Origin: Cereibacter_A azotoformans
GTDB taxonomy: Bacteria; Pseudomonadota; Alphaproteobacteria; Rhodobacterales; Rhodobacteraceae
Length of the DNA stretch: 64,000 nt
Assembly (NCBI RefSeq): GCF_003050905.1
Contig: NZ_QAOT01000003.1
Strand: one strand, 5' to 3'
Positions 42,189-54,016 of the stretch are shown in pieces. Position numbers and translations under genes: made by a program. The notes beneath the pieces are model-generated. The model saw only the letters and a list, made by a program, of their open reading frames with translations, did no database searches and had not been told where the DNA came from. The stretch's first letter is position 1. Each line of letters begins with the position of its first letter.

Positions 42189-43123
42189 TGGCGCTGCATG
42201 ACCGCGTGGCGCTGATCGGGCTGGGGCTCATCGCCTCGTCGATGGCGCACGCGATGCGCGGGGCGGGCCTGTGCCGCGAGATCGTGGGCCATGCCCGCAG
42301 CGCCGAGACGCGGGCGACGGCGCTCGAGATCGGCCTCTGCGACCGGGTGTGCGAGACGGCGGCCGAAGCGGTGGAGGGGGCCGACCTGATCGTGCTCGCC
42401 GTGCCGGTGGGCGCCATGGGCGCCATCGCCGCCGAGATCGCGCCGCATCTGAAGCCCGGCGCCACGGTCACGGATGTGGGGTCGGTCAAGCAGGCCGTCA
42501 TCACGGCGGTCGCGCCGCACATCCCCGAGGGGGTGCATTTCATCCCCGGCCACCCGCTCGCCGGCACCGAACATTCCGGCCCGCGATCGGGCTTTGCCAC
42601 GCTCTTTCGCAACCGCTGGTGGCTGCTCACGCCGCCCGAAGGCGCCGATCCGGCCGCGGTCGCGCGGCTTCGGGCGCTGTGCGAGGGGATGGGCGCCAAC
42701 GTCGAGGAGATGGACGCGGCGCACCACGATCTGGTGCTGGCCGTCACGAGCCACACGCCCCACCTGATCGCCTACACGATGGTGGGCGTGGCGGATCACC
42801 TCCGCCGGGTCACCCAATCGGAAATAATCCGCTACTCGGCGGCGGGTTTCCGCGACTTTACGCGCATCGCGGCCTCGGACCCCACGATGTGGAGGGATGT
42901 CTTCTTGACAAACAAGGAGGCGACGCTGGACATTCTCGGCCGTTTCACCGAAGAACTTTTCGCGCTGCAGAGAGCCATTCGATTGGGTGATGGGGATCAT
43001 CTTTTCGAATATTTCACGCGCACGCGCGCCATCCGCCGGGGGATCATCGAGGCGGGTCAGGACACGGCAGCACCGGACTTCGGCCGCGCGGCCGAGGCGA
43101 CCAACGGGACAGGGAAGGGCTAG
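42188..43123 (+). CDS. tyrC: prephenate/arogenate dehydrogenase
   Basis: This 311-residue TyrA-family protein has a Rossmann fold (VALIGLGLIASSMAHAM, about 8-24), TDVGSVKQ, and the substrate motifs HPLAGTEHSGP and VTSHTPHLIAY. It oxidatively decarboxylates prephenate or arogenate on the way to tyrosine. The ATG at 42188, one base into the hisC stop, is chosen over 42140. The extensin-like gene follows 5 bp later. Confidence 0.92.
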   Translation: MALHDRVALIGLGLIASSMAHAMRGAGLCREIVGHARSAETRATALEIGLCDRVCETAAEAVEGADLIVLAVPVGAMGAIAAEIAPHLKPGATVTDVGSVKQAVITAVAPHIPEGVHFIPGHPLAGTEHSGPRSGFATLFRNRWWLLTPPEGADPAAVARLRALCEGMGANVEEMDAAHHDLVLAVTSHTPHLIAYTMVGVADHLRRVTQSEIIRYSAAGFRDFTRIAASDPTMWRDVFLTNKEATLDILGRFTEELFALQRAIRLGDGDHLFEYFTRTRAIRRGIIEAGQDTAAPDFGRAAEATNGTGKG

Positions 43124-43128
43124 GGACG

Positions 43129-43995
43129 ATGCGGGCATTCGGGGTGATGGTTCTCGTCACGGGATTCATGGCAGGAACCGCGCTCGCAGATGCCCCCTCG
43201 GTATCCCCGCGTCCTTCGGCGCGCCCGGCTGTCGCCGCCGCGCCGGCTCCGGTCGCCGCCGCATCCGAGCAGACGCTGCGCCCGCGGGCCCGTCCGGCCC
43301 TGAAGGTCGCGGCGGCCGAGGCCCTGCCGCGCGGTCCGGCCATGATGAGCCTTGTCGCGCCCGCACGGGCGGAGCCGCGGCGCGCGGGGTTTCTCGAGAC
43401 GTTCTTCCGCCCGAAGGCCCGCCCGCCCGAGACCGTGACCCGGGCCGCCGCCGTCCGCACCGTGCCGGGCGGCGCCATGATCCAGAGCCGCAAGGGCTCG
43501 GTCTGCGGCGATCCGACGATCCGGGGCGCCACCCTCGCTCCCATCGTCGGAAAGATCCGCGGATGCGGCATCGCCGAGCCGGTGCAGGTCACCTCGATCG
43601 ACGGGGTGGCGCTGAGCATGGCCGCGACCATGGATTGCGGCACCGCCCGCGCGCTCAAGACCTGGATCAACCGGGGCCTGCGTCCGAACGTGCCCTCCGA
43701 CGTCGTGAGGCTGGAGATTGCCGGCGCTTACACCTGCCGCAGCCGCAACAACCAGCGCGGCAACCCGATCAGCGAGCATGGCCGCGGCAAGGCGGTCGAT
43801 ATCTCGGGCTTCACGCTCGCCAATGGCAAGTCCGTCAGCATTGCCCGCGACTGGGGGCGCGAGAAGATGATCCGCGCCTCGCACAAGGCGGCCTGCGGGA
43901 TCTTCGGCACCACCCTCGGCCCCGGCTCGGACGGGTTCCACGAGGATCACCTGCATTTCGACACGGTCGCGCGCCGCACGCCCTACTGCCGCTGA
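43129..43995 (+). CDS. secreted extensin-like protein with LAS-type metallopeptidase motifs
   Basis: This 288-residue protein has a signal peptide (VLVTGFMAGTALADA, cleavage about 21), an Ala/Pro-rich linker to about residue 115, and the extensin-like C-terminal domain. That domain has SEHGRGKAVDISGF and DGFHEDHLHFDTV, i.e. H-x6-D and HLH spacing of the LAS/VanX-MepA zinc peptidases, plus four to five cysteines. It is likely a periplasmic peptidoglycan-active enzyme. It directly follows tyrC (5 bp) and is 3 bp before the chaC-like gene. Confidence 0.82.
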   Translation: MRAFGVMVLVTGFMAGTALADAPSVSPRPSARPAVAAAPAPVAAASEQTLRPRARPALKVAAAEALPRGPAMMSLVAPARAEPRRAGFLETFFRPKARPPETVTRAAAVRTVPGGAMIQSRKGSVCGDPTIRGATLAPIVGKIRGCGIAEPVQVTSIDGVALSMAATMDCGTARALKTWINRGLRPNVPSDVVRLEIAGAYTCRSRNNQRGNPISEHGRGKAVDISGFTLANGKSVSIARDWGREKMIRASHKAACGIFGTTLGPGSDGFHEDHLHFDTVARRTPYCR

Positions 43996-43998
43996 GCG

Positions 43999-44547
43999 AT
44001 GCCCCGGCCACTCTGGGTCTTTGGCTACGGATCGCTGATCTGGAACCCCGGCTTTCCGGTCGAGCAGAGCGTGACCGCGCGGCTCGACGGGTGGCGCCGC
44101 AGCTTCTGCATGACCTCGATCCACTACCGTGGCACCCTCTCCGTGCCGGGGCTGGTGCTGGCCCTCGATGCGGCGCCCGGAGAGGGATGCGCGGGCGTGG
44201 CGTTCCGGGCCGCCACGGGCACAGAGGCCGAAACCCTCGCCGCCCTGCGCGAGCGTGAACTGATCAGCCGAGCCTATCTCGAGCAGTGGCTGCCGGTGGA
44301 GCTGACCACGGGCGAAACGGTCGAGGCGCTCGTCTATGTCATCGATCCCGCGCATCAGCAATATTGCAGCCATCTCGATCTCGAGACACAGGCCCGGATC
44401 ATCGCGCGCGCCGCAGGCGAGCGGGGACCGAACCGCGACTACCTGCTGAACACGGTGGCGCATCTGGAGCAACTGGGCATCGACGACCCCGACCTGTGCT
44501 GGCTTGCAACACGGGTGCGTGCATTGGGCAACGAACCGGCGTCCTGA
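43999..44547 (+). CDS. ChaC-type gamma-glutamylcyclotransferase
   Basis: This 182-residue cytosolic protein begins with the substrate-binding YGSL loop (WVFGYGSLIWNP) and has the catalytic Glu in RERELISRAYLEQW. Family members degrade glutathione to 5-oxoproline and Cys-Gly. The C-terminal GPNRDYLLNTVAHLEQLGI is typical of bacterial ChaC. It ends the hisC-tyrC-extensin-chaC run; a separate promoter for the motor genes follows. Confidence 0.9.
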   Translation: MPRPLWVFGYGSLIWNPGFPVEQSVTARLDGWRRSFCMTSIHYRGTLSVPGLVLALDAAPGEGCAGVAFRAATGTEAETLAALRERELISRAYLEQWLPVELTTGETVEALVYVIDPAHQQYCSHLDLETQARIIARAAGERGPNRDYLLNTVAHLEQLGIDDPDLCWLATRVRALGNEPAS

Positions 44548-44559
44548 CACTTTCCCCCG

Positions 44560-44588
44560 TTGGCAGCCGGTGGTGCCGCGCCTATTGT
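44560..44588 (+). promoter_or_regulatory. predicted promoter of the MotA/MotB-like pair
   Basis: TTGGCA (44560-44565) and TATTGT (44583-44588) are 17 bp apart. Transcription would start near 44595, 25 nt before the first ATG, with AGAAAGGGG as ribosome-binding site. Confidence 0.6.
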
Positions 44589-44619
44589 GCACTGGCAGAA
44601 GAAAGGGGCCTAACCCGCA

Positions 44620-45795
44620 ATGCCGAGAACCGCCGTCGAGGCCGAGCCGCACTTCACCCAGCCGGTCCGGCAGATCGTGATGATGCTCGTCGTCGTCGCG
44701 CTGGTCGCCGTCGGCGCCTTCGTGGCCTTCACCACGCTCGAGCGGGTGTTCCTCTCGAACCCCTATCTCAACGCCCTGATCTTCTTTGTTTTCGTACTGG
44801 GGCTCTCCACCTGCTTCCTCCAGATGGCGCAGCTCGTCCAGTCCGTGAGCTGGATCGAGAATTTCGTCCGGGACCGGCCGGGGTTTGAATATGTGCGCGC
44901 GCCCCGCCTGCTTGCCCCGCTCGCCTCGCTTCTGCGCTCGCGCGGCAAGCGGATGCAGATCTCCTCGACCTCCTCGCGCTCGATCCTCGACTCCGTCGGC
45001 ACGCGGCTGGACGAGGCGCGCGACATCACCCATTATCTGGCCAGCCTGCTGATCTTCCTCGGTCTGCTGGGCACTTTCTACGGGCTTGCGACCACCGTCC
45101 CGGCGCTCGTTCAGACCATCCGCGCGCTGTCTCCGCAGGAAGGCCAGAGCGGTGTCGAACTGTTCGGCGAACTCATGGAAGGGTTCGAGAGCCAGCTGGG
45201 CGGCATGGGCACGGCCTTCTCCTCCTCGCTGCTGGGCCTTGCGGGCTCGCTTGTCGTGGGCCTGCTCGAACTCTTTGCCAGCCACGGGCAGAACCGCTTC
45301 TATCGTCAGCTCGAGGAATGGCTGTCCTCCTTCACGCGCCTCTCGCCCGCGGGCGTCGAGGGCGACGGGGCGGACGCCTCGCTGGTGGCGGGCGTGCTCG
45401 AGCAGATGATGCAGCAGATGGACCGGATGCAGGAGCTTTACGCCCGGGCGGACGTGAGCCGGAGCCTCGTCGATGCGCGGATGGCCGATCTTGCCGGCGC
45501 GGTGCAGACGCTGGCCGAGCGGATCGAGGGTCAGACGAGCGGTCAGGCCGAGCTTCTCGAGCGGGTGGCCGCAGGGCAGGAGCGGCTGGTGACAGCGCTT
45601 TCCGGGGCGGAAGCTTCGGCCTTCGCGGATGCCGAGGCGCGCATGCGCCTGCGGTCGATCGACGTCCAGCTTCTGCGCATCCTCGAGGAGATTGCGGCCG
45701 GCCGGCAGGAGAGCACCTCGGACCTGCGCAGCGACCTCGCCGCGCTGACCGGCGCCGTGCGACAGCTGTCGCGCTCGGCGGCGGCGCGAGGCTAG
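44620..45795 (+). CDS. MotA/TolQ/ExbB-superfamily ion-motor subunit
   Basis: This 391-residue inner-membrane protein has predicted TM segments about 17-40, 49-72, 138-160 and 193-217, with a cytoplasmic loop between the second and third. TM3/TM4 carry the family pattern LLIFLGLLGTFYGLATTV and GMGTAFSSSLLGLAGSLVVGL. The C-terminal about 160 residues are a predicted cytoplasmic helical tail. With the next gene it should form a 5:2 proton- or sodium-driven unit. No flagellar genes adjoin, so a non-flagellar role is likely. Confidence 0.85.
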   Translation: MPRTAVEAEPHFTQPVRQIVMMLVVVALVAVGAFVAFTTLERVFLSNPYLNALIFFVFVLGLSTCFLQMAQLVQSVSWIENFVRDRPGFEYVRAPRLLAPLASLLRSRGKRMQISSTSSRSILDSVGTRLDEARDITHYLASLLIFLGLLGTFYGLATTVPALVQTIRALSPQEGQSGVELFGELMEGFESQLGGMGTAFSSSLLGLAGSLVVGLLELFASHGQNRFYRQLEEWLSSFTRLSPAGVEGDGADASLVAGVLEQMMQQMDRMQELYARADVSRSLVDARMADLAGAVQTLAERIEGQTSGQAELLERVAAGQERLVTALSGAEASAFADAEARMRLRSIDVQLLRILEEIAAGRQESTSDLRSDLAALTGAVRQLSRSAAARG

Positions 45796-45798
45796 GCG

Positions 45799-47376
45799 AT
45801 GGCGCTGGTGCGGCGAAACGGGCGGCGCGAGACCAACATCTGGCCCGGCTTCGTCGACGCCATGACGGCGCTGCTTCTGGTTCTGATGTTCGTGCTCACC
45901 ATCTTCATGGTGATCCAGTCGGTCCTGCGCGAGACGATCAGCACGCAGGACACCGAGCTTGACAGTCTGACCGGTCAACTGGCCGATCTCGCCGACGCGC
46001 TGGGACTCGAACGGCAGAAGACGTCGGACCTGACCGCGGCGGTCGATGCGGCCCGCGCCGAGGGGGAACGGCAGGCCGCCACCATCGCCACCCTGACGGC
46101 AACCCTGTCCGCCCGCGAGGGAGAGCTGTCGGCCGCCCAGGGCCGCATCGCCTCGTTCGAAGAGCAGGTGGCGACGCTCCTGTCCGAGCGCGATCGGGCG
46201 AGGGGCGAGGCGGAGCGGCTGTCGGCCTCTGTCGAGGAACTGGAGGCGGCGCGGGCCGCCCTCATCTCGGATCAGGAGGCGGCGCAGCTTGCACTGGCTC
46301 AGGCGCGCAGCGAGATCGATGCGCAGGCCGAGGCGGCGCGTCTGGCCGCCGCCCGGCGCGAGGCTCTCGACGCGCTCGTGGCGGATCTGCGCGGCCAGAT
46401 CGCGGAAAGCGAGAAGAAACTCTCCGACGAAGAGGCCGCCCGGCTCGCCGATGCGGCCGCGGCCGAAGCCCTGCGGGCGCGTCTCAGGGCGTCCGAGACC
46501 GAACTGACCGCCATGACGCTGGCGCTGGAAGAGCAGCGCAAGCGGGCCGAAGAGACCCTGACTCTGCTGGCGGCCGCGCGCACCGACGCGGCCCGGGCGG
46601 CGACCGAGGCGGAAGAACGGGCGGCCGCGCTGGCCGCCGCACGCGAGGTTCTCGCGTCCCGGGAGGGGGAGGGGGCCGAAGCGGCCCGGCGCGTGGCGCT
46701 TCTGAACGAGCAGGTCGCCGCCCTGCGGGCGCAGCTCGGCTCGCTGCAGGGCCTCCTGGATGCGGCGCAGGAACGCGACGAGGAGAACAGGGTCCAGCTG
46801 CAGAGCCTCGGGACCCAGCTCAACTCGGCGCTGGCGCAGGTGGCGGCCGAGCAGAAGCGTCGTGCCGAGCTTGAGGAGGCAGAGCGCCTCCGGCTCGAGG
46901 CGCAGAACAAGGATCTGGAACGCTTCCGGTCCGAGTTCTTCGGCCAGTTGCGCCAGGTTCTGGCCGGGCGCGAGGGGGTTCGGATCGTCGGCGACCGTTT
47001 CGTCTTTTCCTCCGAAGTGCTGTTCGAGCCGGGCTCGGCCCAGCTTGCCGCCGAGGGCCGGACGCAGATCTCGGGCGTGACCCGGACGCTGAGCGAGATC
47101 CGCGAGCAGATCCCGGAGGGGATCGACTGGATCATCCGTGTGGACGGGCACACCGACGATGTGCCGCTGTCGGGCTTTGGCGCGTTTCGGGACAACTGGG
47201 AACTGAGTTCGGCCCGCGCGCTCTCGGTCGTGCGCTACATGCAGCAGACGCTGGGCTTCCCGCCCTCGCGCCTGGCCGCGACGGGCTTTGGCGAGTATCG
47301 CCCCGTGGTGGAAGGCAGCAGCCCCGAGGCGCGCGCCCAGAACCGCCGCATCGAGCTGAAGCTGACCGAACGTTGA
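45799..47376 (+). CDS. MotB-like subunit with long coiled coil and OmpA peptidoglycan-binding domain
   Basis: In this 525-residue protein, the N-terminal TM (about 17-43, GFVDAMTALLLVLMFVL) has Asp20 placed like the proton-carrying Asp of MotB. Residues about 48-390 are an uninterrupted Ala/Glu/Arg/Leu coiled coil. The C-terminal OmpA-like domain (about 400-525) has RVDGHTDDVP, NWELSSARA and NRRIELKL for binding peptidoglycan. It is 3 bp after the MotA-like gene. MotB and ExbD are usually under 350 residues; the extra length is the periplasmic coil. Confidence 0.88.
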   Translation: MALVRRNGRRETNIWPGFVDAMTALLLVLMFVLTIFMVIQSVLRETISTQDTELDSLTGQLADLADALGLERQKTSDLTAAVDAARAEGERQAATIATLTATLSAREGELSAAQGRIASFEEQVATLLSERDRARGEAERLSASVEELEAARAALISDQEAAQLALAQARSEIDAQAEAARLAAARREALDALVADLRGQIAESEKKLSDEEAARLADAAAAEALRARLRASETELTAMTLALEEQRKRAEETLTLLAAARTDAARAATEAEERAAALAAAREVLASREGEGAEAARRVALLNEQVAALRAQLGSLQGLLDAAQERDEENRVQLQSLGTQLNSALAQVAAEQKRRAELEEAERLRLEAQNKDLERFRSEFFGQLRQVLAGREGVRIVGDRFVFSSEVLFEPGSAQLAAEGRTQISGVTRTLSEIREQIPEGIDWIIRVDGHTDDVPLSGFGAFRDNWELSSARALSVVRYMQQTLGFPPSRLAATGFGEYRPVVEGSSPEARAQNRRIELKLTER

Positions 47377-47433
47377 GCCGTCTCTCGGCCGCGCGAAACC
47401 CCGACGGATGAGGAGTGAGGCCGGATCACGCAG

Positions 47434-47458
47434 AAGGGCGGGGTTTCCCCCGCCCTTT
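47434..47458. terminator. bidirectional terminator between motB-like gene and clpA
   Basis: AAGGGCGGGG-TTTC-CCCCGCCCTT forms a ten-bp stem with short A/T flanks on each side, in the 113-bp gap between two convergent genes, so it can serve both strands. Confidence 0.7.
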
Positions 47459-47489
47459 GCACCCGTCTTCGGCCCGGAGAGACCGTCGA

Positions 47490-49805
<2,316 letters not shown>

Positions 49806-49970
49806 GATCGGGTGCTCCTGTCCTGCGGGTCGAAGGGGCATCAGCTCCTCGGACCTTGGCCTCGTAAGTTTAAAGTTCGGTTTTCTTTGCCGCCCTTCAA
49901 GTGTTATTTCGGACAAGTTCTGCTTTCTGACAGCCTCCTCGCAAAAAGTGATCGTCCCTTCGCGGACGCA

Positions 49971-50738
49971 TCAGAAATTATCCTTCCGCCTTCGGATTTC
50001 GGCGAAAACCTCGGCATCTTCTGCATCGGCCATGCCAACGGCAGCCTTCAGTGCGGCTTCTCCCGCCCGAAGGAAGGGATTGGTCGCGATTTCATCGGAA
50101 AGTTGTGAGGGAACGGTGGGACGACCCTCTTTTCGGGCCGCAGCGATGGATCCGACCCGAAAGATAAGCACCGGATTCTCGGGTTCAAGGGTGCAGGCAA
50201 AGCGGGCATTTGCCTGCGTATATTCATGGCCCGAGCAGATCAGCGTGTCGGCGGGCAGTGCCGAAAGTTTGCGCAGGCTCTGCCACATCATCCGGGGCGT
50301 GCCCTCGAAGAGCCGCCCGCAGCCCATCGCCATCAAACTGTCCCCGGTGAAGGCAAGGCCGGAGTCCGCGAAGTGAAAGGCGATATGCCCGACCGTGTGG
50401 CCGGGCACCTCCAGAACCGTGCCGTCCTCGGAGCCGATGCGCACCCTGTCGCCCTCGGCCAGCGCGAGGTCGAGGGGTGGCAGGCGGTAGGCGTCGGCCG
50501 CCGCGCCCGCGACCCGGGCGCCGGTGGCCTCGCGCAGCGCCGCCACTCCCGCCACATGATCGCCGTGGTGGTGGGTGAGGAGGATCTGCGTCAGGTGCCA
50601 GTTCCGCTCCGCGAGGGCCGCCATCACCGGCCCGGCCTCGGGCACGTCCACGACGGCGGTCTCTCCGCTCGCCCCATCATGGACGAGGAAGGCGTAATTG
50701 TCGCTGAGGCAGGGCACCGTTACCAGTTCGAGCGGCAT
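49971..50738 (-). CDS. gloB: hydroxyacylglutathione hydrolase (glyoxalase II)
   Basis: This 255-residue MBL-fold enzyme hydrolyses S-D-lactoylglutathione in methylglyoxal detoxification. LTHHHGDHVAG (about 54-64) is the binuclear metal motif, followed by HTVGHIAFH, FTGDSLMAMGCGR and the substrate-binding SGHEYTQANARF. GGGAGAAG precedes the ATG. It is divergent from the methyltransferase-like gene (63 bp apart), a pairing that suggests a shared promoter region. Confidence 0.95.
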   Translation of the reverse strand: MPLELVTVPCLSDNYAFLVHDGASGETAVVDVPEAGPVMAALAERNWHLTQILLTHHHGDHVAGVAALREATGARVAGAAADAYRLPPLDLALAEGDRVRIGSEDGTVLEVPGHTVGHIAFHFADSGLAFTGDSLMAMGCGRLFEGTPRMMWQSLRKLSALPADTLICSGHEYTQANARFACTLEPENPVLIFRVGSIAAARKEGRPTVPSQLSDEIATNPFLRAGEAALKAAVGMADAEDAEVFAEIRRRKDNF

Positions 50739-50801
50739 GGTTTCTTCTCCCTTTCCTTAGTAGTGTGGCCCTGACCTCTGCCCGGACAAGGCTTGCCCGC
50801 A

Positions 50802-51590
50802 ATGCATCTCGACGTGCTCGACCTGCACAGCTTCTACTACAGGACACCACTCGGACGGGTTGCGCAACGCGCCGTGCGGGATCAGGTCCAGAAGCTCTGG
50901 CCCGATGCCAAGGGCCAGACGGTGGCGGGCTTCGGCTTTTCGGTGCCGCTCCTGCGACCGTATCTCGAGCAGGCCCGCCGGGTCATTGCCCTGATGCCCG
51001 GACCCCAGGGCGTGATGCCCTGGCCGGTGGGGATGGGGAACGTCTCGGTGCTCTGCGACGAGGGCTCCTGGCCGCTCTCGACCGGGATGGTGGACAAGCT
51101 GGTGATGCTGCACGGGCTGGAAACGTCCGAGCACCCGTCCGAGGTCCTGGCGGAAGCCTGGCGCGTGCTGGGGCCCGGCGGAAAGGCGCTCTTCATCGTG
51201 CCGTCGCGCTCGGGGCTCTGGGCGCGCCGGGACGGCACGCCCTTCGGCTTCGGCCGGCCCTATTCGTTCAACCAGCTCGAGACGCAGCTGAAGCGGCACG
51301 ACTTCACGCCCGAACGCACGCTGGCCGCGCTCTTTGCGCCGCCGCTTCACCAGCGGTTCTGGCTCAAGACGGCCGACTTCTGGGAGACGGGGGGGCGGCG
51401 CTTCGCGCCCTGGCTGGTGGGAGGGGTGCTGATCGTCGAGGCCTCCAAGCAGATGTATGCGCCGACGCGCTCCGGGCTCAAGTCCGTCGTCACCAATCCG
51501 CTGCGCGCGCTGGAGGGCATTCCGCAGCCGCTGCCTGCGCCCGCAAGCCGCACTTCGGGCCCGTCGGGACCCTGCGGCGACGGATGTTAG
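50802..51590 (+). CDS. class I SAM methyltransferase-like protein with degenerate motif I
   Basis: This 262-residue protein has a C-terminal half with motif pattern DKLVMLHGLETSEHPSEVLAEAWRVLGPGGKALFIVPSR, given here in pieces, typical of Methyltransf_11. Motif I, usually DxGxGxG, reads VAGFGFS, so cofactor binding may be altered or lost. The ATG at 50802 is chosen over TTG 50793 because ACAAGG lies 10 bp upstream. The last about 25 residues are Pro/Ser/Gly-rich. The substrate is unknown. Confidence 0.7.
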   Translation: MHLDVLDLHSFYYRTPLGRVAQRAVRDQVQKLWPDAKGQTVAGFGFSVPLLRPYLEQARRVIALMPGPQGVMPWPVGMGNVSVLCDEGSWPLSTGMVDKLVMLHGLETSEHPSEVLAEAWRVLGPGGKALFIVPSRSGLWARRDGTPFGFGRPYSFNQLETQLKRHDFTPERTLAALFAPPLHQRFWLKTADFWETGGRRFAPWLVGGVLIVEASKQMYAPTRSGLKSVVTNPLRALEGIPQPLPAPASRTSGPSGPCGDGC

Positions 51591-51621
51591 CGGCACCACG
51601 ATTCCGATGTTAGCGGCACCA
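51583..51621. repeat. tandem direct repeat with 23-bp period
   Basis: GATGTTAGCGGCACCA occurs at 51583-51598 and again at 51606-51621. The first copy contains the stop codon of the methyltransferase-like gene. The unit resembles half of a LacI-family operator (TGTTAGCG), but no clear palindrome is formed. It is the only sequence of note in the first part of the 304-bp gap before atpH. Confidence 0.6.
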
Positions 51622-51758
51622 GCGCCGGTCATCTCGTCGCATGACAGAAAGCGACCTTGAAAGCCCTTTCCGCAGGCATCGTGCGAAAGGCGGGGGAGGC
51701 CACGGAGCGCCAAGGAAACAAAGGCTTCGCCCCGTCGCCGGAGGGCTGACCTTCGTGG

Positions 51759-51787
51759 TTGCGAGGCTGCAAGTCCTCTGCTACACC
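51759..51787 (+). promoter_or_regulatory. candidate atp operon promoter
   Basis: TTGCGA (51759-51764) and TACACC (51782-51787) have 17-bp spacing, in the middle of the gap before atpH. Matches are moderate, so this is the best candidate and not a firm call. It would give a leader of about 100 nt. Confidence 0.35.
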
Positions 51788-51894
51788 CGCCGCGAAACTT
51801 GAGACGCGCGGGAAAGATCCTTCGCGCCACACAGTGCCTCTGGCCTGCGGGACGCAAAACCCGCTTCCGGGGCCAAGATATCGAAAGGGTTGAC

Positions 51895-52455
51895 GTGTCC
51901 GAACCGGCTTCGATTTCCTCTGGCATCGCCGCGCGCTACGCCGCCGCCGTCTTCGAACTGGCGAAGGACGAGGGTGCCCTGCCCGCACTCGAGAAGGATA
52001 TGGACGCCCTCGGCGCCGCCTGGGCCGAGAGTGCGGATCTGCGGGATCTCGCCACCTCTCCGGTCTATGCGCGCGAGGATCAGCAGAAGGCCATCGCCGC
52101 GATCGCCTCGAAGATGGGCCTCTCGTCCCTGACCTCGAACACGCTCGCCCTCATGGGCTCCAAGCGCCGCCTCTTCGTGCTGCCCCAGATGGTGGCCGAC
52201 GTGCAGAACCGCATCGCGACGGAAAAGGGCGAGATCACTGCGGAGGTGACCGCCGCCGCGCCGCTCAGCCCCGAGCAGGCCGCCCGCCTCGCCGCCACGC
52301 TGAAGGCCCGCGCGGGCAAGGATGTCAAACTGAAAACCACCGTTGATGAAAGCCTCATCGGCGGTCTTGTCGTCAAGCTGGGTTCCTCCATGATCGACAC
52401 CTCGGTCAAGGCGCGGCTCGCAGCTCTCCAGAATGCAATGAAAGAGGTCGGATAA
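51895..52455 (+). CDS. atpH: ATP synthase F1 delta subunit
   Basis: This 186-residue delta subunit (OSCP homologue) links F1 to the peripheral stalk. SGIAARYAAAVFELA at the N-terminus and the C-terminal ESLIGGLVVKLGSSMIDTSV are family motifs. GTG is used as start, since no ATG lies within the conserved region and GAAAGGG is just upstream. atpA begins directly after its stop. F0 genes are absent, as in other Rhodobacteraceae, where they form a separate operon. Confidence 0.95.
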   Translation: MSEPASISSGIAARYAAAVFELAKDEGALPALEKDMDALGAAWAESADLRDLATSPVYAREDQQKAIAAIASKMGLSSLTSNTLALMGSKRRLFVLPQMVADVQNRIATEKGEITAEVTAAAPLSPEQAARLAATLKARAGKDVKLKTTVDESLIGGLVVKLGSSMIDTSVKARLAALQNAMKEVG

Positions 52456-53994
<1,539 letters not shown>

Positions 53995-54016
53995 GGGCGG
54001 GGCAGGGAGATAACGG

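Noticed and set aside
44620..47376. Zorya-type phage defence (ZorA/ZorB) as an explanation of the motor pair
   Set aside because: The long coil is in the B subunit and not in the A subunit, and no helicase/nuclease partner (ZorC, ZorD or ZorE) lies next to it; clpA follows on the other strand.
49806..49916. Longer ClpA start at 49916 or 49841
   Set aside because: The extra residues are not family-like and the GTG at 49805 has CAGGAG nine bases upstream.
49850..49970. Heat-shock (RpoH) promoter for clpA
   Set aside because: CTTGAAG is present but no acceptable -10 lies at 13-18 bp; kept only as an AT-rich curiosity.
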